From: Trachythela sp. YZ-2020
Lineage: Eukaryota > Cnidaria > Anthozoa > Malacalcyonacea > Clavulariidae
Assembly: GCA_016169945.1 (NCBI GenBank)
Contig: JADLSH010000387.1
Coordinates: 2,356,001-2,420,000 of the forward strand
Length of the DNA: 64,000 bases
Reading direction: 5' to 3'
The notes beneath the pieces are model-generated. The model had not been told where the DNA came from, did no database searches, and saw only the letters and a list, made by a program, of their open reading frames with translations. Of the stretch, positions 34,270-45,649 are shown piece after piece; the stretch's first letter is position 1; each line of letters begins with the position of its first letter. The position numbers and the translations under genes were made by a program.

Positions 34270-37197
34270 GTCTAGCTGTGGTGATTGATTCCCTTCTCCT
34301 TGCCTACATCAAAATTTAGTCTATAATGCAAATGGTCCATTACAGTACCGGTATGTCCGATTATGTGAGGTGATGTCACTTGCATGCAAGGGCTGAATTA
34401 ATATTAAATAACTCACCTTTTGGTTCAAACGAGTTTTGATATTCAATCTTATGACTGTTGCTGATCCTTCCACTTTTAGTCTGGTAGTTAAAGATGAATC
34501 GTTTAAGCAATGTAATGTTCTTATCATCTTGGGGCTGGTTATATGAAGGGCGTTTATCGATCGAGTTACCGATTACCGATTTATCAGTATTGTAAATAAC
34601 ATTTATGCGAACAATCACACTGTCTAGAACAGTTATGCATGTATACACTAGCTTACATTATAAAGTCACAAAATGCTTGAATGACCATTAATCCATTATC
34701 TAATTGAAATTATCGGACTGCTGAACGGACTCCGAATGTCTAGCCCTGACGTCTAGTAGCTTTTAATATGAGTAATCAAAATGAGCTCAAATATGGACTC
34801 TATAAAATATTATTCCAGTCGTTACTTACAGTATACTTTCGTTTACACAAAGGCTCGAGTTGGGAGCAAAGTGTCAAGACTTCAATGGCAACATCACTCG
34901 GAGATAATAGCACTTTCCACAATGGCTCATCCAACTGGATATCAACTTAAAGCAAAAAAAAACAATAGTGAATTTCACTTTTTCAAGAATGAATAAGTGA
35001 AGTTGAGTTTTAGTTTTCTACAATAAAATCCGATACAAAATATATTTACAAAATATATACAAAAGTATATCAATAACATATACTTTAAAATTGTATCTAT
35101 TTCTAAAGCATATCTTTCATGATTTCATCTTAGTACGTAGGGTCGTTTTTGCACTTGATAGCAAGAAAACACTGTAATATTTAACAGAGTAGCTATTTTT
35201 AAGATTTCTTTGCCTACAGTAGACAAAATTTTATTAGTAATTTTTTTTTTGGTATAAATGACGTTGTTTTCCTCTTTACTACCGAAATATTTTTCCCCAG
35301 TTCACTCTAAATGTATGTTTTGTCTGTCTGTGTTTTAAACGCACAAGATGAATTCCTCGACATGCATTAAACTACTTAACTATACCGATTAAGTTAAAGA
35401 TGAAGTTGAAATAATCGATGAAATTGGTTGGAAATGTTAGGAAACCCCACAAAAACTAGGGATGCAGTTTTCATCTGGTTGCTACTGAAAAATAGTGATA
35501 GTGTGCGTGGTGTTCATTGGTGACTGAACAGGTGCACAAACTTTGTCAGCCGAACTGTTACACTCCCTTAAACGAAAGCGATAATTTATTCCTTGTGGTA
35601 TAATTTAGACATATTTTACCTCCATGTCCCTCCATGTCACAGAGCACTAACAACACTTTTACTTGGTTTGAAAGGTTTGACAAACCCATCACCTACACTA
35701 ACAGTAAATCCCTTTGAGTAACTTCAGGAAGTAATTACGAAAACAGTTTGCTAACTGGATCATGCAAAAATCTCGAGAAATTTCCATTTAGTCAAAGGGT
35801 GTGAGACAAATAAAGCAATTTTAGGTGACTATTTTTGAGGTGCAGGGCTCAAAATAACGGCCGGTCACCGGTAAATGACCGGCCAAATTATGACCGGTCA
35901 AGTTTGTATGACGCCGGTCATAGTGGTCGGTCAGATTTTGGCTCTGGGAACGAGATTGCGGACCTGTTAAATATTATGTCAATTGGTCAATGCGTTGATG
36001 TTCAACTTTCCCAACATGCTATGAGAGGTTGGACGAGCTGACCATTCAGGACGAGCTGACCGTTTACGAAAAGGAAAATTGCATCGCCGACAGCCAAAAG
36101 GATCTCGCCGAGAATCAAGTGACAACGCGTCGGTACCAGCATATTTTTTGTAACGAGATCTCCTGGTCTTTTACTATCTAGAGCGAGTGTATTATGCCTG
36201 TGTTACATGCGTGCATGACATATGACATATGCCTTTATGTATGATTCGATTAGTCAAGTCTAGATTAGTAATAAATAAGCAAAAGCACGAGAAGTGAAGA
36301 GCACATTCTGATTGGCCAGACTGCTAACTTTGTTAACAGCACAGAGAATATTTTTCTTGCCAAAATATGTGTGCACTGGCATACATATGTCACATATGAG
36401 ACAGAATGTGGCAATGGGCACACAGCTAGGCAGTACTGGATGTCAAAGGTGCATTTCAAAGAGGAAAATGTCCACACAACTTCCATTTCCAAATACATTT
36501 CTTTCTTGAAAGATCAAATTGTGTGCAAAGTGTGCACATGACTTGTGTGAAAAAAGGTGCACGTCAGCTCGAAAATGCGCACAGAATATATCTTCTGTGC
36601 ACACAACAAAGACAAGTTACCAATCTGGCTGATTGGAAATTACTTGTGAGAACAGAAGTAAAGTGGTAAAATTAAATACTTCATGAATATAGGATGGACA
36701 AACAATATATTAAATAGCTGCAGAAACAAAACAGATCAGGTTGTGAACCAAGAAAGATGACAATGGTCTGACCTTGCACATGCATATAAATATCATTGTG
36801 TGTTCCCATTAAAGATGAGTCAGCCTGGAAAGAGGAGATTTTGTCATGCTGGGTGGGATATCTCACCAGGGCTTATTTATATTATTTAGTGCCTGTGAGC
36901 AAAATTAATAGAATTCAAAAAATGCCTGGCAGGCACAAATTGAAAAAGTGCCTGCGAGCAGCGCTTGTGCATTTGCATTTTAATGATGCCTGTCTCACTA
37001 GGATAACATTTTTGAATTCTTTATCCCACCTGGCCAGGATGGGGATTTTTGCTGATTTTGACTTATAAAATTGGTGCTGGGTGACATACACATGTATAGT
37101 TGGAAAATAAAACAAAAAATTGAACATAAATCAAACCCATTCAGGCGATTTCCAGGCAAAGCACACTCATATGAACGGACCCATGCACAGCATACTA
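34270..37197. other. Mostly anonymous; possible hAT ends
   Basis: No supported gene. CAGGGCTCAAAATAACGG at 35843 and CAGGGCTTATTTATA at about 36868 look like hAT-type ends, but no partner ends with duplications were found. A short mirrored block (GAATTCAAAAAATG at about 36911, TTTTTGAATTC near 37009) suggests a small decayed MITE. Confidence 0.45.
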
Positions 37198-38040
37198 TCA
37201 GGGTTCTGCCAAGGACCATGTGAGTGCCGGGTACCTGCAGCCCTGAGGGCATGACCCCCTCCCACCCTGAAGACAACTTTTAAAACTTGATGGACTGATC
37301 TCAGCCATGGTACTACATAGCTTCAAGTGCCAGGGTTCTGCCCACGGTGGGCGGAGCTGGCACTCAGCAGTGCCGCCCGCCACTCTCGCCAAAGCAGACT
37401 TCTTGAAAGGTTTCAAATATTATGCAGTACGAAAACCACAATGTTATACTTTGTAATAGATATTTCATACAAGTAATTTTGTATTTTTTATCTTTGGCGA
37501 ATTTTGTTATTTAAACATTAGTATTAGATGAAATTCAGCACTACAAGGCGCACAATATTAGTTACTGGTGATTCGGAGAAATGCGTTATCCCCAAAAGCC
37601 AGAAAGACGTCTGATGAACGGCTCTAATCACTTTGCACTTTGATTATTGATGTCGCACTTCAAGCTGTCACATTTTATAGTACCATGGCTGAGACCAGTC
37701 CATCCAGTGTTAAAAGTTGTCAGCAGGGTGGGAGGGGGTCATGCTCTCGGGGCTGCAGGTACCCGGCACTCACATGGTCCTGGGCAGAACCCTGAAGTGT
37801 GACATCAATAAACAATGCGCAAAGTGATTAGAGCTGTTCATCAGACGTCTTTCTGGCTTAGGGGGGTAAACGATAAAAAATTACTTGTATAAAATATCTA
37901 TTACAAAGTAGAACATTCAGGTTTTCGTACTGCATATTTGAAACTTTTGAAGAAATCCACTTTGGCAAGAGTGCCGGGCGGCACTGCTGAATGCTGCTGC
38001 CCGGCGGCGCCCACCGTACGTGGGCATAACCCGGCCTGTA
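37198..38040. mobile_element. Rearranged foldback element
   Basis: Block A (37198-37316, AGGGTTCTGCC to CAGCCATGGTA) has its complement at about 37680-37793. Block B (37332-37480, AGGGTTCTGCCCACGG to ACAAGTAATTTTGTA) has its complement at about 37885-38033. A third pair (AAGCCAGAAAGACGTCTGAT at 37595; ATCAGACGTCTTTCTGGCTT at 37841) lies in the centre. The block order is not a simple mirror, so an internal rearrangement occurred. Confidence 0.7.
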
Positions 38041-38889
38041 TTATGTGATAGTTTGGGCACTGTAATGTATCTTTCGTGAAGTATATACATATTTGACATT
38101 GCCCTATATTATAATCAATACGAACATCGCGTAATATATCATAACATTAACATGATTAGAAAATTCTAAATGAAAATTCCACTAGTGACTAGACTAGACT
38201 AGACTACCAGTGTCTGGAACATAACACAAATGACTAATCAAAATCGAACAATGTCACTACAATTGATCCGTTTTGCTATATATAAAATTGATACCTTGAT
38301 AAAACAACAACAAAACAGAAGTACAAAACGGTTAGTACAATATACAAAATATTGCCAAAAACTATCATTACTCACCTTTGAAGCATGGATCGTAGGCCAA
38401 TGGCGTCCGCAAAGGATCGGACAAAAAACAAACTTCAGTCATGATTTTACCGTCTTTTGATGAAAATAATATTTATATCTACTGCAACGCTGCATCTGTC
38501 GCGCAGAGAAAGCGTCTATCAAGCAACAACCTGACAACAAGTGACACATTTTGTATATATAATGAAACAACGAACATAAACAAATTACATAAACAAGAAA
38601 GTAATGTACATCTGCTGACCGTATAGAACGATTGCAGAAACTTCATGTAAGAGTTTGTGATATTGTGACGACAGCTGGTTGCAAAAAACTTCATTTTTGT
38701 TTCGTTCCCCGCAGGAACGAAACGGTACTGTATTTGGTTTCGAGCAACGTCATAGCAAAATGAGGTCAAATGTCAAAGTTATCCAATCCTTAGCAAGTAT
38801 TCTTGCTGAAACGTCAATTACTTTTTGAATCATCCAATGAGATGACCGTTCCTCGTATATGAAGTTTTATGGAGGCGTGGCCTACAACC
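38041..38889. other. No gene seen
   Basis: Anonymous DNA. A small TTTCGTTCCCCGCAGGAACG hairpin lies at about 38699. Confidence 0.5.
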
Positions 38890-38898
38890 GGAATTCTT

Positions 38899-39057
38899 CT
38901 CTCTCCTCCGCAGAGGCTTTGGAATCCAAAGTTTAATACGTGCGCTAGATAGTAATAAATAAAATGCGCTAAACGGTAATATAATGAAGAAACCGCTTTA
39001 TTACCATCTAGCGCACGTATTAAACTTTGGATTCCAAAGCCTCTGCGGAGGAGAGAG
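38899..39057. mobile_element. 159-bp palindromic MITE with 9-bp duplication
   Basis: Starts CTCTCTCCTCCGCAGAGGCT and ends with its complement; stems run about 65 bp. The flanks 38890-38898 and 39058-39066 are both GGAATTCTT. The end sequence differs from the other 9-bp element at 29841, so this is a second family. Confidence 0.88.
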
Positions 39058-39189
39058 GGAATTCTTAGTTAAAATTACTGTGCTTGACACATTGGCTCCA
39101 AGCGAAGTTTATCTGCTTTGTGTGACCCGGCCGTGGCCTAGATTTTAGCCAAAATAATAGGCTCTTGCTTGGACTTCCCCATATCTATG

Positions 39190-39395
39190 CAGGGCCGGAC
39201 CTACGAGGGGGTTTGGGGGGGTGTCACACCCCCCCAGAAATTCTATTTGGAGTTTCACTCGGCAGAAGTGCTATTTTAGTCATCAGACAAAAATGTTTTT
39301 GATGACTAACAGCAATGTAGTCGGTACAAGTTCGTTAGTCAGTCGGTTGAAACGACCTTACACCCCCCCTGATAAATTTTCTGAGGACGGCCCTG
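39190..39395. mobile_element. hAT-type MITE with 8-bp duplication
   Basis: The 206-bp element starts CAGGGCCGGACCTACG and ends GAGGACGGCCCTG. The flanks 39182-39189 and 39396-39403 are both TATCTATG. Contains a GGGGGGGTGTCACACCCCCC hairpin next to the left end. Confidence 0.9.
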
Positions 39396-39403
39396 TATCT
39401 ATG

Positions 39404-40493
39404 CCTGGGAACAGCTTCACAAAGAATGAATGAGCCCAGATAATATATTATACGCTTAGCTAATACTTCATACGAAAAATTAAAAAATTAAGTTTTCATA
39501 TGTTGAAAAATACGTATACTGCATCATTATTAGGCATGTACAAATGCACGCTCTTTGCCATACGCTCTTGTCATATATAAATACCACGTAAACATTATAG
39601 GCATGTATAAAACTATAAATGCACGCTCGTTGCCATACGCTCTAGTAATATTCTACACGTCAGCATGTTTACAACTTCGAGCTTGCTTACGACATCTAAA
39701 TTTGGAAGAGGCAATCTTTAAAAATAGTAACGTTAATATATGCAAATCACCTGATGTAAATAGAAGAGACGAAGGTTAATTTTAATATTTCTTTCGGACG
39801 AGGCTCGAAAGGTATGTTATTAATTCATGTACCGGTATTTAATCTCATTAAAGGATTTAAACGAGTAATAGAGCGTTAAAAGCTACTGTTTATAGTTGTA
39901 TTTGTAAATTTACCATGATGCACACAACTACAGCAATAAGAAGTCGCATTTCGTTATTCTTATACTGTCAAACTTAAAAGACGCAGTACCCCAAAAATGG
40001 CGGAAAAAACGAGCGTGAGAAAGACTAATTGAATTCGCTTGCAGCGTCAGTTGCATATTGACGCGTCAATAATTATCATATTGACTCGCTTGACCATATT
40101 TGGCAAGCTGTCGCCGCGTAAAGAGCCTGGACACGAGGTTGTTGAGTTGATATGACGATTTCACAGTTGGCTGTTAGCCAATCAGAAACCAGGAATTTTT
40201 TAAATAAATAATAATACTATATATTGTCTTATGTATTGTTGCATGTTTGTACAAAAGAAATGTTTTGCCTTAAGTTCTAACATAAAGGTTTTAGTTTATA
40301 GACGAATACAACAATCATGTCTTGAATAAAAGCATATATATTGGCTGGATAATTTTGTCAGGATAGCAACACCTCAGAGCAACACCTCACTTGCAGAACA
40401 ATCTCATACTAAACTCACTGGTATACATGTATATTAGTTAATACAAGAGTAAAGAGAATAAGTTAACATCAACAGCTGCAACCAAATGTCGTA
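39404..40493. other. No gene seen
   Basis: Anonymous DNA. A tandem duplication around GCATGTA...AAATGCACGCTC...TTGCCATACGCTCT lies at about 39534-39575 and 39600-39643. Confidence 0.5.
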
Positions 40494-40494
40494 T

Positions 40495-41658
40495 TAGGGC
40501 TTTCAGAATGCTTTGAAGTAGGCGCCTAGGCGGATGCCCCAAAAAAGTAGCCGGTTGTGACTACAGGTGTATGTACCACAGAATACCACGGTACCACAGA
40601 ATACCAGTCTTATTTATTGATCTTATAAAATTTGGAGGAAACATACTGTATACTTTATTTTTGTGAATATACATTAGTTTTAGTTTTAATTGACATATAA
40701 AAAACAAAAAATGAATATTTTCATAAAATTTTTAAAAATAATCAGGATTAACAAAAAATAACATTGTATGTTTTTGATACTTTTTCCCGCATAATGCCTG
40801 TAAAATTCGAAAGTATAAAATTAAGTTTGCAAACCAGTATAATTTATGTTGATCACTACTTTTTCTATGCAACACAACATTATTACTATACAGGAATCAC
40901 ACCGAGGAATCAATTTTACCATTGAAAAACTGAATTTTTTAACATTATTGATAAACCTGGTATACTTTGGTTACACCACTGGTATACTGTAATGATTTTA
41001 GTGTTTACCTTTCACTAAATTAAGTTAGCAATATATCAATACAGTATTATCACACCAAATCCTGGTGCAATTTGATAAACCGTTGCTTATTTATCTCCGC
41101 ACTGGTATTCTGTGGTACATTAGAGTTTGTTCCACAGAATGTTCAATTAAAAAAAAGTCTATGAAATCTAGCCCAAAAACCCCCAGGAAGAAAAAATATA
41201 TCGATAAACTATACTAAAAAATATTAAGAAGCCACATTATATATATTTGACAAAAGATATGGAACATGTAAATTTTTGCAGTATTCTGTGGTACATACAC
41301 CTGTAATAGTGATCGAGAGTCAAAAAATGTAAAACATCTAGACGGGTCTGGGACTCTGGGTGCATGCTCTTGCATGGAAGTTAAAAAAAAACGTGTGGAG
41401 ATATAAACTCTGCAGCAAATTTTATATGATCGCTTTTTCGACAGCAAGCAAACGAAATTAAGGTAGATGAAACCTATCTCCTCTATTTGTTACTTTAAAT
41501 TTTAATTACTCTTCCAAATTTAAGGGTGAACAAACCGTGTTCGGCTAAATTCTGTGTGGAACGTCGATTTGCTTTTGTTTTTGCTCTGACCAGATGAAAA
41601 GTAGCCGGCCGTAAAACTTAAAGTAGCTGGTGGCCGCCAGCTTATTTTGAAAGCCCTG
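40495..41658. mobile_element. Decayed hAT-type MITE carrying another MITE
   Basis: The left end AGGGCTTTCAGAATGC and right end TTATTTTGAAAGCCCTG are inverted. AAGTAGCCGG and AAGTAGCTGG blocks lie next to both ends. The left tip is mutated (TAGGGC for CAGGGC) and no 8-bp duplication survives. Most of the interior is the TA-flanked element 40564-41303. Confidence 0.65.
40564..41303. mobile_element. TA-flanked MITE (Tc1/mariner-like)
   Basis: The 740 bp starts CAGGTGTATGTACCACAGAA and ends with the complement; TA lies on both sides. ACCACAGAATACC motifs recur inside at about 40590-40610 and inverted near 41105. Noncoding. Confidence 0.75.
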
Positions 41659-43985
41659 TACACAATGTACAGAACTGAACTTATTATTCTGTCTATTGTA
41701 TTCAATTTTACCCACAACACAATATTATTATGTGGATCTGGTAAGCTGTGTTATATACCATACTTTATATACATACTATTCAAGAACTATATACAAGGAT
41801 TGGACTTATGGGGCCCGTTGTTCAAAAGCCAGTTAACGCTAACCCCAGGTTAAATTTTAATCTGCTGTTCTGGTTTGTATACTTCTACATTTTGTTTATG
41901 TCAAAACTATATGAACAAAAACTTCCATCGTCCAGTCTGCATATGCATCTATATTTTTCCACACACCTGATTATAGTATATTATGGACTATCGACATCAT
42001 AAAATTGAATAAAATGTTTGTCATGTTATGGAAATAGGTTCTGCAAGTGGAATTTATATCAGCCATTTTATTTTGTGATATGTACTAATTTAAAAGTGTC
42101 TGGCATAAATCTAACCTCATTTAACAATTAATATGAAAACCTTGTTCTATTGTGTATAATATATATATGTGATATTTATAAAAATATATTCTTTTAAATG
42201 TCAATCTCTAAGTTACTGGTTGAATGAAGTGTGCGTTTTTTGTATGAAATATGTATAACTTATACAATGTAGGGCCAAAGTAGAATTGTAGAATATTACT
42301 CTTTCAGGGGCAACAGTGGCATCACCGTGAGCAGATACATGTACGCTTAGCGTACCTATTTTTCATTAGGGACTGACGGACTGTTCATTATTTATTGTAC
42401 AGGGGGTCTTGAGGAGAAACATCTAAAGGAAATATATTTTCTACTGCATGCCCACCTTTTAAGACAACTAAAATTTTGAAGGCCCCCTCCCACCACTGAC
42501 CTATATACTTTAGTATAGGTCATATACTTTAGTATATAGGTCAGTGCCTCCCAGGAAAATAGGTTTTGATAAAGATAAATAATTTTTCAAAATCCCTCGT
42601 TCTGCCCGTTCTGCTTATTCCTATATGTCCTGAGAGCCCCTCTTTAACAGTCAAATTTTTTTACATATTTTTAATTAGATTTATAGAGGTGGGAATTAGA
42701 TGCGTTTTATAAACCTGGTTTTCACGAGCGACGCAGGCAAAAGCATGATAATTATAATTATTATATAGAAAACACTTGGGGATGAGGTTGTAAAAAGTTA
42801 AAAAGTGTGTTACAAAATCTTGAATTCTGAAATGCACTTCTGAGACTTCGAAAATGAAAAATTTTCAATTTGCTTCAGACGGCACTGAGAAGTATCGGGA
42901 TACAGGATATTTAATGGGAAATTCATAGGGATATGGGATACGGGATATCCAGATCCCCCTGATAGGGCCTCAGAAATCCAAAGACCACTCCATGGTCACA
43001 GAATAGGAAATCCCATGGTCATGGAAATACAATGAATGTTTATTCTTTCGACTTTTGTTTTGGTTAATACAGAGATGGACGGAAAAAGTCCGTCCAAATT
43101 GTTAAATTACACTACCAATTCCGTCCGAGTTGGTCCGAAGCGTTTAGCGATCTAGTAAAAAGTACGTACTAAGTGATATATAAATGAAAAAGTCAATAAA
43201 AGAAATCAACAATAACAACTTTGAAACTACACCCAGAAACATATTTTACTCCCCCTATAAAGTCTCAGACCACTAACTTTAAATATGTTCCTATTTCAGA
43301 AATGAAACAACTTGCAGGCACATTTTGTAAGACTTGCTATAATTCATTGATGGAAAGTTAAAAGAAACATCAAAGCTGCCAGTTATGGACAAATAACTTC
43401 AGTCTTTACTATTATAGTGGGACTAGGATCGAATGATGAAGGCGTGAGACCTTTAGGGGGTATGGGGGCATACACCCTGAGAAAATTTTAAAATCGCCAG
43501 TTTCTGAAATGCCATTTTGTGCACTTTGGGGTTCTTTGTAAATATTTGGTCGAACGAAAAGCAGAGCTGACAACCAAATCTACCGATCGTACCTAAGCAA
43601 CGAATCATGAAATGGTCATGAAATGCCGGCCGGCTTCATCCTATCTATATTACGTTCGGAAAATATATATCCGCGGTTTGTAGTTATCTAGCCTTCCAAT
43701 CCAGATTTCGAACAAGCAACACCTGATCGTTAACAAAAGCCCTTAATAGGTAGCTTAGCTAACGTATATATAATAATATTTCAGTCAGTTTAACAATTTT
43801 ATGGTTGTGAAAAATTATAATATGTTTAACTAGTTTAGGTGTATTCTACTAGAAATCCCAATATGTCTGACAAACTATTAGGGGGCTAAAGCCTCCCAGC
43901 CATCGCTGCATCGCGGTCCCTGAAAGTGTCAATCATTTTGTTATCGATCATGTTGTTCTTAATTGTTTTGTTGCCATGCGCTCGT
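41659..43985. other. No gene seen
   Basis: Anonymous DNA. A small palindrome made of ATACTTTAGTATA blocks lies at 42504-42544. Confidence 0.5.
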
Positions 43986-44319
43986 CAGGGCCGTAGCCAC
44001 AATGTCATCGGCGCGACTAATTTTTGCAACACCAAAAGGCCCAGAATTTGTAGGTGGGGTCCGGGGGCATGCTTCCCTGGAAAATTTTGAAAATATGAGG
44101 GTTCTGAAAGGGTATTTCGTGCATTCTGAGACCTTCTGATACCCAGATAATACATATTCAAAATCGCGTACACTCATTGGCATGGTTCAACAATAATAAT
44201 AATGGTTCAGATTATCAATTACTAATAATCATTCAGTCTAATTCAGTCTAATTTCTGTGAAATTATTGTGCGACTAATGTCACTCGCATTTTCTCCGTTC
44301 ACCGTTGGCTACGACCTTG
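43986..44319. mobile_element. hAT-like MITE without surviving duplication
   Basis: CAGGGCCGTAGCCAC at the left and GTTGGCTACGACCTTG at the right are inverted with two mismatches. CGACTAAT occurs near both ends. The flanking 8-mers do not match. Confidence 0.6.
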
Positions 44320-44399
44320 CTTGTTCAATGTTAATCAGAGCGATGGAATTCAAGTGTTCTTGGCTAATTGTTGTGCGAAGATCATTATGCAGGTTTCGC

Positions 44400-44570
44400 A
44401 AGAAAAGTCAGGCAAAGGCATGCAACTGGGCCGCAGATTCAATTCCTGCCAGAAGGCCTAAGTTGCATTTTTCGCAGCTGCTACTGGTTAGGTCTAAAAA
44501 ATGTATATAATTAAGTTTCCGTTCGAGTATTCCATCTACTAACCTCAAACACCTTCTACTATTACAGATT
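44400..44570 (+). repeat. tRNA-derived SINE, copy 3
   Basis: GGGCCGCAGATTCAATTCCT is a decayed B box. The body GCATTTTTCGCAGCTGCT, GGTTAGGTCTAAAAAATG and GTTCGAGTATTCCATCTAC matches the other two copies. Confidence 0.75.
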
Positions 44571-44571
44571 C

Positions 44572-44850
44572 TGGCTTTTACAGTTCCTGGTTGTACAGAT
44601 TCCGGCTTTTACAATTCCGGATTTTACAGAATCCGGCTTTTACAGTTCCGGGTTTTACAGATTCCGGCTTTTACAATTCCGGGTTTTACAGATTCCGGCT
44701 TTTACAATTCCGGGTTTTACAGATTCCGGCTTTTACAATTCCGACTTTTACAGATTCCGACTTTTACAGATTCCGACTTTTACAATTCCTCGATTCCTTT
44801 CCTCGTTCCGTTCCTCGATTCCCCGTTCCTTGTTTTACAGATAGCCGTAT
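44572..44850. repeat. 15-bp minisatellite (TTCCGGCTTTTACAG)
   Basis: About 18 units, alternating ACAGATTCCGGCTTTT and ACAATTCCGGGTTTT, so a 30-bp higher-order unit is visible. It decays into TTCCTCGATTCC at the right. The ORF across it is a repeat artefact. Confidence 0.92.
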
Positions 44851-45186
44851 TAACCCAGTCCCGTATTAACCAAGTAATTATACTTTAGAACAATTTTTAA
44901 TGCGAGTTTTAATGGGGGAGAATGCCCGAAGACCACCTACGGTTGCTTTTACTAAAATACTGAGTCCGTGAAGATGTCTCGCAACTCTTTTTTTGTTTAG
45001 AGATACATAAGAGATACAAAGCTAAAGCGAGAAATAAATGAATTTAGAGTGCACTGCACTTCACAATCATTTATCACGCTCCAGTTTCCTACAGAGAACA
45101 GTGACAATTAAGGATGACGTATTAGCTGAATGCGATTTTTTTCTTTTCCTTAAAAGCGCCTGGGTACGAGGCTGCGTAATGTGGTC
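44851..45186. other. No gene seen
   Basis: Short spacer before the MITE upstream of the P450 gene. Confidence 0.5.
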
Positions 45187-45609
45187 GCCACTTGTTTCCA
45201 TCTACCAAACTGACGTTACGTCATTTTTTCAACTTTGAAGTATAAAAGTTGAAACTTTATAACTGACCCTAACCACCCTAAAGGTACGTTTACACGCTGC
45301 GATTTGTCGGCCCGATTTTAGGTTTCTCTGAATGTTAATGACGAATATTTTCAGTTGGTGATGTTGTCGGATGACGTTTGCCACGTATTTTTCAAATATC
45401 ATTAACGTGCATCTGAAATCGGCCCGACAAATCGCAACCTACCCTAACCCCTAAAACCTACCCTAACCCCTAAAACCTACCCTAACCCCTAACACCCTAA
45501 CCTAACCCTAACCAAATTGATGAAGAAAAATCAAGAAAAACGAATATGAAAATCTTTGAAAATCGGGAAAATTGCGTAACGTCAGTTTGATAGATGGAAA
45601 CAAGTGAAA
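45187..45609. mobile_element. MITE forming the upstream region of the P450 gene
   Basis: CCACTTGTTTCCATCTACCA at the left pairs with TGATAGATGGAAACAAGTG at the right. The interior contains a second repeat (45290-45436, shared with 33526-33660) and a telomere-like tract. It ends 40 bp before the P450 start codon. Confidence 0.75.
45437..45517. repeat. Telomere-like CCCTAA tract
   Basis: Three copies of a 20-bp unit, ACCTACCCTAACCCCTAAA, followed by CCTAACCTAACCCTAACC. Interstitial and degenerate. Confidence 0.85.
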
Positions 45610-45649
45610 ACCGTACTTCAGATGCACGTACTTGGTTTGTGATTCTGGC

